Assembly (NCBI GenBank): GCA_002471015.1
Contig: DKPB01000056.1
Location: 1 to 63,712, forward strand
DNA from: Stenotrophomonas sp. UBA7346
GTDB lineage: Bacteria; Pseudomonadota; Gammaproteobacteria; Xanthomonadales; Xanthomonadaceae
Direction of reading: 5' to 3'
Length of the DNA: 63,712 bases
This document shows positions 45,328-54,437 of the stretch, one piece after another (the first letter of the stretch is position 1; every line of letters begins with the position of its first letter). The translations under genes and the position numbers were made by a program. The notes beneath the pieces are model-generated. The model saw nothing but the letters and a program-made list of their open reading frames with translations, was not told the DNA's origin and searched no databases.

Positions 45328-47859
45328 TCAGCGGCGCGTCGGCTTTGTATTGGCGGCAGCGTCGAGTGCCTTGACCACCTTTGACAGATCCTGGCGCAGG
45401 CGCATGTAGTCGCCCCAGGGATGCGACTTCAACCGTGCCATCCGCCGTGGTGCAGATACCAGGGTATAGGCATTGGCATGTTTCACCCGGCCCAGTTCTT
45501 CCCAGCGCAGCGGCATGGCAACGGGTGCGCCCTCGCGGGCGCGCAGCGAGAAGGATGCGACGCTTGTCGCACCCCTGCCATTACGCAGGTAGTCGATGAA
45601 TATCCGCCCTTTGCGTGCCTTCTTGCTGGCGGTGGCCACATAGGCCAGCGGGTCGGATGCCACCATCGCCTCGGCGAAGGCCCGTGCAAATGACTTTACC
45701 CCGGGCCAGGGGCAGGCAGGGCGCAATGGGACGACAACATGCAATCCCTTTCCGCCGGAACTGCGCACGAAGGATTTCAATCCCATCGCCTGCAGGCGAT
45801 CGCGTACGCACCGCGCAGCGGCCAGCATCTGTGCCCACGCCACCTGCGGCCCGGGGTCCAGATCAAAAACCAGCTTGTCTGCTTTGTCGGGCTGATCCGC
45901 CAGCGCGCCCCAGGGATGGAACTCGAGCGCATTGAACTGCACAAGCTCCAACAAGCCGGCCACATCATTCACCACCAGGTAGTCGGCATGCACGCCGTCC
46001 TCTTCCTGGAGCGGCAGCGCCTGCACATGCTGCATGCCTGCGGCCATGTGCTTCTGGAAGAAGCATGCCCGTTCTACCCCTTGTGGGCAGCGCACCACCG
46101 ATAGCGGCCGGCCGGACAGCTCCGGCAGCAACCAGGGCGCCATCGCCTGGTAGTAGGCAAATACATCCGCCTTGCGCAGGCGCTCACCGGGGTACACGAT
46201 GCGATCCGGGCTGCTGAGCACCACCTTCCCATCGGCATCGGTATCGGTATCGGTATCGGTATCGGTATCCACTTCATCCTCACTGCCGCGCATCTTCGCC
46301 TCCTTCCCATGTGCGGTGCTGGCAAGGGGTTGCAGCTGCCCCAAGCCCTTGTCCAGGCGCAATGTCTTGAACGATGCCTGCCGCACCAGACCCTGGTTGC
46401 CCACGCCGTGATGGAAGACTTCAACAACTACACTGGGCTGCAGCCACTGCACGGATGCAGGCAGCGTATCCGGCACCTCCAACGCCGCTGTCTTGCGCTT
46501 GAGCGGGGCGAAGCGCTGCTTCAGGTCCACCAGCTGATCCTGGCTGAAGCCACTACCGACCCGGCCGGCGTAGCGCCAGCCACCGGCGCCATCCGGGCTG
46601 GCAAGCAGCAAAGCGCCCATCGCGGCGCGGCTGCCTTTGGGCGCGGTATAACCGACAACGACAAACTCCTCGGACTGTCGTTGTTTGATCTTGCGCCAAT
46701 CATCGCCCCTTCCACTGCGGTAAGGCGCATCGGCACGCTTGCTGATGATCCCTTCCAATCCGCGCTGCGCCGCCACCTGCAGGGCGCGCTCGCCTGCCCC
46801 TGCCACGTGCGAGCTGTACACCAGCGGAGTGGGAACGCCGGCAAGCAGCCGCTGCAGCAGCTGTTTGCGGGCGTCCTGCCGACAACCACGCAGGTCCACA
46901 TCGGCGAGCTGAAGCAGATCGAAGGCAACATAGGACAATGGCGCACGCCGCTCACCGGACAGTACCGCCTGCAGCAGGCCGAAATCCTGCTGCCGGCCCA
47001 GGCCTGCAACCAGCTCGCCGTCCACCAGCAGGTCCATGCCAAGCGCCTGCAATGCGGTAACGATATCGGGCAGCTTGTGCGTCCATTCACGCGCATTGCG
47101 CGACCACAGCCTTACCTTGCCTGCCACGCATTGCGCCAGCAACCGGTAGCCGTCCCACTTGGCCTCGTGCAGCCAGCGCTCGCCGGCCGGCACCACATCC
47201 ACCAGACGCGCCAGCTGCGGTGCCTGGAAGCGTGGCGCCGGCGCACCCGCTTTGGCGCCGGCGAGGGTGAGCGCGGCGTGCCGCAGGCGCGCGGATGTCT
47301 GCCGTCCACGACGTGCTGCAGCGGTGGGCTTGGGATCGGCCGGGCGTTCGGCCAACAGGTCATCCGCGTCGCGGGCCGCTGCATGGGTATCGTTTGCCTT
47401 GAACAGCAGCCACTGCGGCTTGCGCCCTGCCTTGCCGCTGCGCACCAGATGCCAGCCGCCCTTCAACCGCGTGCCGTCCAGTTCAAAGCGCAGATGCCCC
47501 TTGTCAAGCTGTGCCTGCGGGTCCCCATCGGTATGCCATGTGCCATGGTCGAAAATCGCGACATGGCCGGCGCCGTACTGGCCTGCAGGTATCTCACCTT
47601 CGAAGCCCGCGTAGTCCAGCGGGTGGTCTTCCACCTCCGCGGCAAGGCGTTTGACCGACGGATCCAGACTGGGCCCCTTGGGCACCGCCCAACTGCGCAG
47701 GGCATCCCCCACCTGCAGGCGGAAATCGTAGTGCCGGTGACTGGCATGATGCAGCTGCACCACGAAGATGGGCTGTTGGCGCAGGTGCTTTCCCGTGGCC
47801 GCCTGCGGCTCCGGTGTGATGCCGAAATGACGCTTGCGGCGGTATTCGTGCAGGCTCAT
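45328..47859 (-). CDS. ligD: Multifunctional DNA ligase D (PE-Lig-Pol)
   Basis: The 843-residue enzyme repairs double-strand breaks with Ku. Its domain order is the phosphoesterase (about 20-170; HHASHRHYDFRLQVGD and PKGPSLDPSVKRLA), the ATP ligase (about 225-520; EAKWDGYRLLAQ with the adenylated lysine, VDGELVA, SYVAFDLLQ, EGIISKRADAPYRSG), then the primase-type polymerase (about 560-840; VVNDVAGLLELVQ, LVFDLDPGP, SSGGKGLHVVVPL). The linker between ligase and polymerase contains an Asp-Thr repeat encoded by a hexamer repeat at 46231-46270. ATG 47859 overlaps the stop of the gene upstream (ATGA). Confidence 0.93.
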   Translation of the reverse strand: MSLHEYRRKRHFGITPEPQAATGKHLRQQPIFVVQLHHASHRHYDFRLQVGDALRSWAVPKGPSLDPSVKRLAAEVEDHPLDYAGFEGEIPAGQYGAGHVAIFDHGTWHTDGDPQAQLDKGHLRFELDGTRLKGGWHLVRSGKAGRKPQWLLFKANDTHAAARDADDLLAERPADPKPTAAARRGRQTSARLRHAALTLAGAKAGAPAPRFQAPQLARLVDVVPAGERWLHEAKWDGYRLLAQCVAGKVRLWSRNAREWTHKLPDIVTALQALGMDLLVDGELVAGLGRQQDFGLLQAVLSGERRAPLSYVAFDLLQLADVDLRGCRQDARKQLLQRLLAGVPTPLVYSSHVAGAGERALQVAAQRGLEGIISKRADAPYRSGRGDDWRKIKQRQSEEFVVVGYTAPKGSRAAMGALLLASPDGAGGWRYAGRVGSGFSQDQLVDLKQRFAPLKRKTAALEVPDTLPASVQWLQPSVVVEVFHHGVGNQGLVRQASFKTLRLDKGLGQLQPLASTAHGKEAKMRGSEDEVDTDTDTDTDTDADGKVVLSSPDRIVYPGERLRKADVFAYYQAMAPWLLPELSGRPLSVVRCPQGVERACFFQKHMAAGMQHVQALPLQEEDGVHADYLVVNDVAGLLELVQFNALEFHPWGALADQPDKADKLVFDLDPGPQVAWAQMLAAARCVRDRLQAMGLKSFVRSSGGKGLHVVVPLRPACPWPGVKSFARAFAEAMVASDPLAYVATASKKARKGRIFIDYLRNGRGATSVASFSLRAREGAPVAMPLRWEELGRVKHANAYTLVSAPRRMARLKSHPWGDYMRLRQDLSKVVKALDAAANTKPTRR
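46231..46270. repeat. In-frame hexamer repeat inside ligD
   Basis: ATCGGT is repeated about six times with one variant at the left end. It encodes alternating Asp-Thr in the linker of LigD. Copy-number change would keep the frame. Confidence 0.85.
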
Positions 47860-48509
47860 GACGGCCCGTCCTGGAATGCCGGCAGCAGGCTGTTGCGCCT
47901 GTGCCACGCCCGCAGTTCGGCAGACAACGATGCCTCCAGCGGCAACTGCATGTAGACATAGGCGTCCAGCGCATCACGCAGCGGCCGCAAGCCAGACTGA
48001 ATACTTGCACAGGGCCAAAGCTGCGGCGGCCCGAATCTGGCCAGTGCAGCCTGCTCGCCACTGGCCAGATAGTCATGCTGTTGCGCAAGACGTTCGCCGA
48101 CCCAGCGATGCAGGCAAGCATGCACGGTGAAACCCTGCGCCTGCAGCGTGCCGCGCAGGTCCGCAAGCGCGGCCGATGCGCCGCGCAACCATTCCGTGTG
48201 CCCACCGGCCCGGGCTGGGACCCCCAACGGAGGGGGTGCAGCATGTATACGCAGCTGGCGCTTCCACTGCGTTTCCCAGCCCCGCGCTTCCTGTTCCGTA
48301 TCGGCCTCCACCAGCCAGCCCTGTGCCAGGTCGAAGAACTCGTAGTAGCGCGATGAGAAAGCGCGCATCCGTGTCATGGGATCAGCGGCGATACCCAGCT
48401 TGGCATGGTCCTCGTAGGCGCAAGGCAGCAGGTAAAGGAAGGTGCGTCCACGCAGGCGCCTGCCTGAACTGACCAACGATGGTTGCCCGGCCGCGGCGCC
48501 CATGATCAC
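47856..48509 (-). CDS. GIY-YIG/T5orf172-like protein between ku and ligD
   Basis: The 217-residue protein has TFLYLLPCAYEDHAKLGIAA followed by DPMTRMRAF, then a helix with TEQEARGWETQWKRQL. This fits a degenerate GIY-YIG or T5orf172 nuclease-like core: the Y-Y pair, K-x-GI-A, the following Arg and a late Glu. The remaining 120 residues are not recognised. GTG 48509 overlaps the ku stop (GTGA); ATG 48503 is an alternative. Both ends are coupled to NHEJ genes, so a role in end processing is likely but unproven. Confidence 0.65.
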   Translation of the reverse strand: MIMGAAAGQPSLVSSGRRLRGRTFLYLLPCAYEDHAKLGIAADPMTRMRAFSSRYYEFFDLAQGWLVEADTEQEARGWETQWKRQLRIHAAPPPLGVPARAGGHTEWLRGASAALADLRGTLQAQGFTVHACLHRWVGERLAQQHDYLASGEQAALARFGPPQLWPCASIQSGLRPLRDALDAYVYMQLPLEASLSAELRAWHRRNSLLPAFQDGPS

Positions 48510-49432
48510 CGCGCCGCCGACTTACGCGGCGCCCGGGTTGCCTTCTTTCCTGTCTTCTTCGCTGTTTTCGCGGATGCCTTTGTGACCGCGGCTGCCTTGC
48601 CTGCCGGTGCGCGCTTGCGGGCAGGCGTGCGCTTGTTCTCATCCAGGCTCTTCTGCAGCAGCGACATGAAATCAACCACGTTGGTGGCAGCGTCCTCCTG
48701 TTCGGGCACCTGCTCATCGCGGATGCGGGTAGTGGCCCCTTTGGCCTTGAGCCGCTTGCGGATGATGGCCTGCAACCGCTTGCGGAACTCGTCCTCGTAG
48801 TTTTCCGGTTGCCACGCCGTGGTCATCGACTGGATGAGGCTGGCGGCCATTTCCACCTCGCGCGCACTGATGCGGAAATCCGCCGGTTTGCCAACCGGCA
48901 ACTTGTAGTCGGACGGCTCCACCAGTTCCTGCGGATAGCGCAGCATCAGCAACACCAACGCATCGTCTTCCGGCGCGACTGCGCAAAGGTATTCACGGGT
49001 ACGGATGACCACGCGAGCAACACCTACCTTTCCGGTCTTCTTCAGCGTCTCTCGCAACAATACGTACCCTTTTTCGGCCTTCTTCCCGGGCACCAGCACA
49101 TAAGGCTTCTCATAGAAGCGCAGTCCTATGGCTTCGCGCTCGACAAAGGCCTCCACATCAATGGACTCATGCGTCTGCGGTGCCGCCGAGGCGATGTCTT
49201 CCTTCTCGACGACCACATAGCTGCCCTTGTCGTACTCGAATGCCTTGATGATGTCCTTCCACGGCACTTCTTCACCGGTTTCCGCATTCACCCGCTCGAA
49301 GCGGATGGGCTTCTTGTCGCGCGAGTCCAGCATGCGGAAGCTGATATCCACCCGCCGCTCCCCGCTCATCAACGACACGGGCACATTGAGCAGGCCAAAC
49401 GACAGGGTGCCACTCCAGATAGGGCGTGCCAT
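48506..49432 (-). CDS. ku: Ku protein for non-homologous end joining
   Basis: The 308-residue protein begins ARPIWSGTLSFGLLNVPVSL, the hallmark start of bacterial Ku, and forms a ring on DNA ends and recruits LigD. The core includes EVPWKDIIKAFEYDKGSYVV and REYLCAVAPEDDALVL. From about residue 260 the tail is very rich in Lys, Ala and Arg (KTAKKTGKKATRAPRKS), like the extended tails that help DNA binding and threading. It is the first gene of the leftward NHEJ unit. Confidence 0.95.
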   Translation of the reverse strand: MARPIWSGTLSFGLLNVPVSLMSGERRVDISFRMLDSRDKKPIRFERVNAETGEEVPWKDIIKAFEYDKGSYVVVEKEDIASAAPQTHESIDVEAFVEREAIGLRFYEKPYVLVPGKKAEKGYVLLRETLKKTGKVGVARVVIRTREYLCAVAPEDDALVLLMLRYPQELVEPSDYKLPVGKPADFRISAREVEMAASLIQSMTTAWQPENYEDEFRKRLQAIIRKRLKAKGATTRIRDEQVPEQEDAATNVVDFMSLLQKSLDENKRTPARKRAPAGKAAAVTKASAKTAKKTGKKATRAPRKSAAR

Positions 49433-49732
49433 GGGACCAACCTTGTTTCGAATCCCCTGCAACGCTCACCCCCACGCAGGAAATCCCACGTGAAGAAAGA
49501 ACCCGGCCCGTTCACGCGTTGGACAACCGACCACGGTCGGGCCCGGCAGCCACTTTCCCGGGGTCGGCAGGCATGGCACCGTCATTGCCGGTTCACTCTT
49601 GCGGCAGTCAAGCTGCCGACAGCCAACCTGCAACCATGGCCGCAGGATTCGTACGTCCCCATGCGCGGATGCCACGGAGATTGCTGCGTGGCCGATCACA
49701 GCCGAGCCATGATCTACCGCCGCGCCCCCGCC
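49433..49732. other. Intergenic region without a supported gene
   Basis: These 300 bases separate the NHEJ unit from tonB, both leftward. Open frames here lack ribosome sites and have unlikely compositions. A short G/C palindrome lies near 49530-49555. I see nothing firm. Confidence 0.5.
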
Positions 49733-50491
49733 CTAGCGAAGCCGGAACTGCACCGGCGTGGTCACCTCTATCTCCTGACCGGGCACCTCGGCCGGTGGCG
49801 GTGGCAGCGGGCTTGCACGCAGCACGGCGGCCACTGCTTCCTCGTCCAGCGCCGGGTGTCCGCTGCCACCGGCCAGCTGCGCGGACAGCACCGTACCGCG
49901 TCGGTCCACCGTATAGCGCACCTGCGCAACACCCTCATATCGCCTGCGTTGTGCGGCGCGTGGGTAACGTTTGAAAGCCTGCAGGTGCCCCAACAGGCGC
50001 GACTGCCAATCAGCGGACGCGGGCGTATTGCCACCTACGCTGGAAGCGGGCGCCGCCGTTGTCGCCGCCACATCCGCCTCGCTGTGCGCCGGTGCACTTG
50101 CCTGTGCTGCCTGCGATGAGGACTGCGCGGGCTCGGCCGTGGCATGCTGTGCATCGGTCTGCCCAGGGTCATGGCGGGCCATGGCAACACGCGCGGGAAT
50201 CGATGGCAGCGGTGGCATGGCAGGTGAAACCTGCTCCCTCGCGCTCTGCTGCGCGGCGGCAGAATCCTGCTGCAGCGGGCCTGGCGCCAGCTCACTGCGC
50301 GCGGCCGCCACCGCGGTTGGCAGCGGTGCCAGCTCAAGCATCACCGCCTGCGGTGCCGCGTTGGGTATCACCACCAGCCGATCGCTGGGCCAGAGCAGGT
50401 GCAGCGCAATCAGCAACGCATGTACCAAAAGCACCACCAACAGACTGCCGGCCCAACGCACTGCAGGCGGCATCGGCGACCGGGCCGTCAT
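49733..50491 (-). CDS. tonB: TonB-type energy transducer
   Basis: The 252-residue protein has one N-terminal membrane helix (AGSLLVVLLVHALLIALHLL) with the S/H pattern needed for ExbBD coupling. It has an Ala/Gln/Ser-rich periplasmic linker and a TonB_C domain (YPRAAQRRRYEGVAQVRYTV ... GHPALDEEAVAAVLRASPLP). The linker is not the usual Pro-Lys/Glu type. ATG overlaps the exbD stop (ATGA). It ends the heme-uptake unit and should serve the receptor at 55285. Confidence 0.92.
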   Translation of the reverse strand: MTARSPMPPAVRWAGSLLVVLLVHALLIALHLLWPSDRLVVIPNAAPQAVMLELAPLPTAVAAARSELAPGPLQQDSAAAQQSAREQVSPAMPPLPSIPARVAMARHDPGQTDAQHATAEPAQSSSQAAQASAPAHSEADVAATTAAPASSVGGNTPASADWQSRLLGHLQAFKRYPRAAQRRRYEGVAQVRYTVDRRGTVLSAQLAGGSGHPALDEEAVAAVLRASPLPPPPAEVPGQEIEVTTPVQFRLR

Positions 50492-50910
50492 TGCCTGCCC
50501 TGCTCCTGCGCGACCAGCGCCACCTTCAGGTAACCCGCTTGGCGCAGCTGATCCATCAGCTGCATCAGCTCGCCATAGGCAACGCGCTGATCCGCGCGTA
50601 CAAACACCCGTTGCTCCCGGTTGCTGCCAGACAGCAGATCAAGCTGCTGGGCCAGCTGGTCACGGGCAACGGATGCGTCATTGAGGCTGAGCGTGCGGTC
50701 CGCCGCCAACGTGACCTGCAGCGGGGTGTCCGGGTCCGGCGGCGTCTGCTGGCTGCTTACCGGCAGTTCCACCGGCAGGGACACCGTCGCCAGCGGTGCC
50801 GCCACCATGAAGATGATCAGCAGTACCAGCATCACGTCGATGAAGGGCGTGACGTTGATCTCGTGGTTCTCTTCCAGCTCACTGTGTTCTTCGTGGTTTC
50901 TGCGCGCCAT
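50488..50910 (-). CDS. exbD: Biopolymer transport protein ExbD
   Basis: The 140-residue protein has the short cytoplasmic head, one helix with the proton-carrying aspartate (INVTPFIDVMLVLLIIFMV) and a periplasmic domain (VYADQRVAYGELMQLMDQLR-like). It is a rotor partner of ExbB and powers TonB. It starts 11 bases after the exbB stop. Confidence 0.95.
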   Translation of the reverse strand: MARRNHEEHSELEENHEINVTPFIDVMLVLLIIFMVAAPLATVSLPVELPVSSQQTPPDPDTPLQVTLAADRTLSLNDASVARDQLAQQLDLLSGSNREQRVFVRADQRVAYGELMQLMDQLRQAGYLKVALVAQEQGRQ

Positions 50911-50921
50911 CGTGTTGCCCC

Positions 50922-51635
50922 TCAGCGGACCGGCGCGTCGCCGGCGCCCTTACCGGGCATGCCCTGGCGGTCCAGATCACGCGAGAACAGGCGCTCCACA
51001 CCAGCGGACAGGTCACCGAGCTCGGCACGTGCGGCGGTCAAGCGGCGCCCGAAGTAGTTGTAGATGACCACCGCGGGAATCGCCGCAACCAGGCCCAACG
51101 CGGTGGCCAGCAATGCCTCGGCGATGCCCGGCGCAACCACGGCCAGGTTGGTTGTGTTGGCATGCGCAATACCCATGAAGCTGTTCATGATGCCCCAGAC
51201 CGTTCCCAGCAATCCCACGAAAGGTGCGGTTGCACCGATGGTGGCCAGCACTCCGGTACCGCGCCGCAGTTGTCTGGCATGGGCCTGCTCGGCGCGTTCA
51301 AGCCGCGAGGCCAGGCGTTCCTTCATTGCCGCCTTGTCGCTCAAGCCGCTTGATCGCTGCAACTCGTCCTGCGCGTGATCCAGCAGACGGCGGCCAATCC
51401 CGGCATCCAGCACGTTGGCGTCCGCCAGCTGCTCGGCCTGCAGTACACCGTTGCAGGCATGCCGAAGCTCGCGCTGCGCCGAACGCAATTCCATGCTCTT
51501 GGCCAGCAGCACGGTCCAGGTCAACAACGAAGCCAACGCCAGCACCACCATGATGGTCTGCACCACCGGGTCGGCATGCACGAACATCTGCCAAGGACTG
51601 AGGTCGGGAGGGAGCTGGTTTGTCACGGATGACAT
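50922..51635 (-). CDS. exbB: Biopolymer transport protein ExbB
   Basis: The 237-residue proton-channel subunit has three helices: VVQTIMVVLALASLLTWTVL, then TIGATAPFVGLLGTVWGIMN and AEALLATALGLVAAIPAVVIY. The last two are the MotA/TolQ/ExbB signatures. I prefer ATG 51635 with a nearby GGA; ATG 51647 has a pyrimidine-rich leader without a ribosome site. Confidence 0.93.
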   Translation of the reverse strand: MSSVTNQLPPDLSPWQMFVHADPVVQTIMVVLALASLLTWTVLLAKSMELRSAQRELRHACNGVLQAEQLADANVLDAGIGRRLLDHAQDELQRSSGLSDKAAMKERLASRLERAEQAHARQLRRGTGVLATIGATAPFVGLLGTVWGIMNSFMGIAHANTTNLAVVAPGIAEALLATALGLVAAIPAVVIYNYFGRRLTAARAELGDLSAGVERLFSRDLDRQGMPGKGAGDAPVR

Positions 51636-51695
51636 CGGCGGATCCATTGGAAAAGGGAGAAGGGGAGTGACAGCAGGCGATGGTTGGCGTCACGC

Positions 51696-52130
51696 TCAAG
51701 GCTCGGGCTTGCGCCATAGCCAGAGCAGGACACAGGCCATGCACAGGACGATGAAGTACACACTGGGCCGATGGGGGATGGTCAGGGCGGCGAAGGTGCC
51801 GGCGGCGCACATCGATGCCGTTGCCGCCCATTTCGCCCGCCGTGGCAGCTTGCCGCTTTGCCACTGCAGCAGCAGTGGCCCCAGCAACCGGTTGCGCAGG
51901 ATCCAGGCGTGCAGGCGTGGCGAGCTGCGCGCGGCTGCCCACGCTGCCAGCAGCACGAACTCGGTGGTGGGCAGCCCCGGTGTCACCACGCCGACGAAGG
52001 CAATGCCCAGGCACAGCACTGCAAGCAGCTGCAACAAGGCGCGCTGCAACCTGCCGCGCCGTGGCTTGGCGGGGCGGACGCATCGCTTGATGCAGCGGCT
52101 GCCGGTGCTGCAAGCCACAATGCCGCTCAC
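51696..52130 (-). CDS. ybaN: DUF454/YbaN-family inner-membrane protein
   Basis: The 144-residue protein has the family core VVTPGLPTTEFVLLAAWAAA followed by RSSPRLHAWIL, and later helices ending LLWLWRKPEP. Function is not established; the gene often neighbours heme oxygenase and iron-uptake genes. GTG 52130 overlaps the heme oxygenase stop (GTGA), which decides the start. Confidence 0.85.
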   Translation of the reverse strand: MSGIVACSTGSRCIKRCVRPAKPRRGRLQRALLQLLAVLCLGIAFVGVVTPGLPTTEFVLLAAWAAARSSPRLHAWILRNRLLGPLLLQWQSGKLPRRAKWAATASMCAAGTFAALTIPHRPSVYFIVLCMACVLLWLWRKPEP

Positions 52131-52750
52131 GCCGGCGATGCCTGCGTATCGGCAACCCGTGGCAGTTCCTGCTCGACGTAGCCCCGCACGGTGACAAACG
52201 CCTGGCATGCACCGTCGATGACCTGCTGCTCCTGCAGATCATCCATGACGATGCTGTCCAAGGCCTGGGTGAACTGCCGCCAATGCCGCGCCGCACCTTC
52301 CGGATGCCCCGCCAGGTGACCGGCGCCGAAGCCCCGGTGCAGGCCCAACTGGTCGCGCGCCATCTTGAAAAGCACCGTCCCGCCGAGGTTGGAGCCCTCG
52401 GCCACGTACAACCAGCCCAGCGAGTGCCAAATGCCTTGACCGAGCGTCGCTGGCGGCGCGCCGGGTTCCGGCACCCCGTGGCCAAGGTCGGACAGGTCAT
52501 TGGCGATCTTCAGCAGTCTTGCGCGCTCGGCCAGTGCCGGCAGCAGCGCCGCCAGGGCTGCATCGGCATACAGGTGCTCGATGTCGCGGTGAAAGCGGCA
52601 CTGCACACGCAGGAAGCCGGCAAAGTGCTCCCTGCTGGCAAAGATGTCGGCCGCCATGATGCGTTTGTCCAGCGCATCATGTGTCTGGTGTGTCGCGGTT
52701 TTCAGGCGCTGGCTGCGGGGTGCCTTGAGGCAGACGATGGGCGCGTTCAT
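52127..52750 (-). CDS. hemO: Heme oxygenase (HemO/PigA type)
   Basis: The 207-residue cytoplasmic enzyme opens heme to a biliverdin isomer, CO and Fe(II). It has the proximal histidine in LKTATHQTHDALDKRI and the distal-helix region GWLYVAEGSNLGGTVLFKMA. This form is the bacterial HemO/PigA type. It follows the Slam gene by 18 bases and is coupled to ybaN, so iron is released from the heme taken up by this locus. Biliverdin would be the carbon left over. Confidence 0.93.
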   Translation of the reverse strand: MNAPIVCLKAPRSQRLKTATHQTHDALDKRIMAADIFASREHFAGFLRVQCRFHRDIEHLYADAALAALLPALAERARLLKIANDLSDLGHGVPEPGAPPATLGQGIWHSLGWLYVAEGSNLGGTVLFKMARDQLGLHRGFGAGHLAGHPEGAARHWRQFTQALDSIVMDDLQEQQVIDGACQAFVTVRGYVEQELPRVADTQASPA

Positions 52751-52768
52751 GGGGGTCTCCGGTAAAGG

Positions 52769-54277
52769 TCAAAAGCCTCGTTCCAGCTTCAGGCTGGCAA
52801 CGTTCTTGTCGTAGCTGTACAACCAGCCCACCGTGCTGCGGGCGACGGTGCGGCGCAGGGTAAGCACCGGCACGAAACCGGCCATGGCCCAGCGGCTGGC
52901 CTTGATCACCAGCGTGTAGTTCTGCTCGGTGTCTTCGCGCCGTTTGTCCAGCAGGGCGTTGAAGGCGTCATGGCGACGTTCCCGCAGCGAGGCCATCACC
53001 GTGGTGGCAAAGCCCTCGGGCCATTGCAGTACCGCGCCGGCACGCAGGCCCCGCTGCAGGTAGGCATTGACGCCTTGCCTTGCGCCGCTGTCGGCAAGAT
53101 CACCGCCAGCGAACAGCGTCCACTTCTCGTTCAAGGCATTGAAATAGGTAAGCGACAGCGTGTTCTGGCTGCCGTCGTAGTTGTCGGCAAGACCGCCATT
53201 GCGGTACCGCAGCGCTTTGCTGTCGGCTTCGATGCGCAGCAGGTGGCGGGGCCGCGGCGTCCAGCTCCATTCCGCATGTGCGCCCCAACCGCCGTACAGG
53301 GTCTGCCTGCCCCACCGGTAATAGTCGAAGGTGGGAGCCAGCGACAGCCGGTGGCTGGCGCTGCGGTAGCTGTAGCCGGCCTGTGCGGCGAAGCTGGCCT
53401 CGTTGTAGGCGCCAGCGTCCCGGTAGAGCTGCCCGTACAGCAGCGAGCGCAGGTATACGCCGTGATGCCCTGCCACGGCCGCGCGCCTTGCCAATGTGGC
53501 GTCGTATTCCACGCCGCTGCCGCTGAGCGCAGCCGGTGTCCGCCGGTCCAGCAGGCATTCGCTGCCCAGCTGGTAAAGGCAGATGCGGCTGGCCGAACTG
53601 CGGTTGAGGTTGTCATTCCACTGCGGCCCCAACGCCACGGAGCCCTCCCAGCGGCTGCGGTTGCGCAATGCCTGCTGGAACAGTGCCACGGTCCCGCGTA
53701 CACCGGCGCTGCGCGCGTCTTCCACCGCCAGCGATGCCTGGATGCTGTCGAACAGCGCAGCCGCTTCCCTGTCCTGCTGGTCCTCGAACAAGGTGCGCGC
53801 CAGCTCCAGCCGCGCCAGCATGAAGTCCGGCTGCAAGGCCAGCAGCGCAGTGAACTCGGCAATGGCCCGTGCATGTTCACCATCGGCACGGTGCAGCAAT
53901 CCCTGTGCGTAATGCAGCAGCAACGGATCATGATCGGCAAGCTGCCGGTATTCCTGCAGGAAGCCACGGGCCAACGTCCACTGCCGTTGCGCCAGCATCA
54001 GGTACAGGGCCTGGCCGACATCATTGGCCGTGTTCTCCACGCGGTAAGTCTTGCCATCGACCGTCAACGTGGGCCGATCACCGGCCGTGGCCTGCTCCAG
54101 CAGCTGTTGTTCGCGTTGCAGTGACTGCTGGCGTGCGCCCTGTTCCAACAAACGCCGGGTATCGTCCTGGGCATGCGCCCTACCCGCGACCAGCAACAGC
54201 AACAGCAGCACGTGCAACCCGGCGAACACCCGGACAGCAGGGAGACCGGCAGCCTTGTCAGCAACCGTGCCAGCCAT
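52769..54277 (-). CDS. hsmA: Slam-type surface/secreted protein exporter (DUF560)
   Basis: The 502-residue outer-membrane protein has a signal-like helix (VFAGLHVLLLLLLVAGRAHA), a TPR-like N-terminal domain (about 60-200; LLLHYAQGLLHRADGEHARA, ALQPDFMLARLELARTLFED) and a 14-strand-type barrel with WEGSVALGPQWNDNLNRSS and the C-terminal KLERGF. That is the Slam layout. In Acinetobacter, HsmA secretes the hemophilin HphA. ATG 54277 is my choice; ATG 54325 is open too. The hemophilin-like gene precedes it. Confidence 0.85.
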   Translation of the reverse strand: MAGTVADKAAGLPAVRVFAGLHVLLLLLLVAGRAHAQDDTRRLLEQGARQQSLQREQQLLEQATAGDRPTLTVDGKTYRVENTANDVGQALYLMLAQRQWTLARGFLQEYRQLADHDPLLLHYAQGLLHRADGEHARAIAEFTALLALQPDFMLARLELARTLFEDQQDREAAALFDSIQASLAVEDARSAGVRGTVALFQQALRNRSRWEGSVALGPQWNDNLNRSSASRICLYQLGSECLLDRRTPAALSGSGVEYDATLARRAAVAGHHGVYLRSLLYGQLYRDAGAYNEASFAAQAGYSYRSASHRLSLAPTFDYYRWGRQTLYGGWGAHAEWSWTPRPRHLLRIEADSKALRYRNGGLADNYDGSQNTLSLTYFNALNEKWTLFAGGDLADSGARQGVNAYLQRGLRAGAVLQWPEGFATTVMASLRERRHDAFNALLDKRREDTEQNYTLVIKASRWAMAGFVPVLTLRRTVARSTVGWLYSYDKNVASLKLERGF

Positions 54278-54437
54278 CAATGGTAAGTGGATCCTGTACA
54301 TCGTTCCTGCCGGGTCCGGCGTCATTCAGGGCCAAAGGCAGGGGTGGCGTCCGCCAGCCCCTGCCGGTCATGCAAGCGCATCCGTTCTCCTTGGGGTACA
54401 CGCAGCTGCAGCTGCCCTTGCCTGGGGAGAGCCGGGG

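Noticed and set aside
49426..49974. Plus-strand frame between ku and tonB
   Set aside because: It has a Pro/Arg-rich shadow composition, starts inside ku on the other strand and overlaps tonB.
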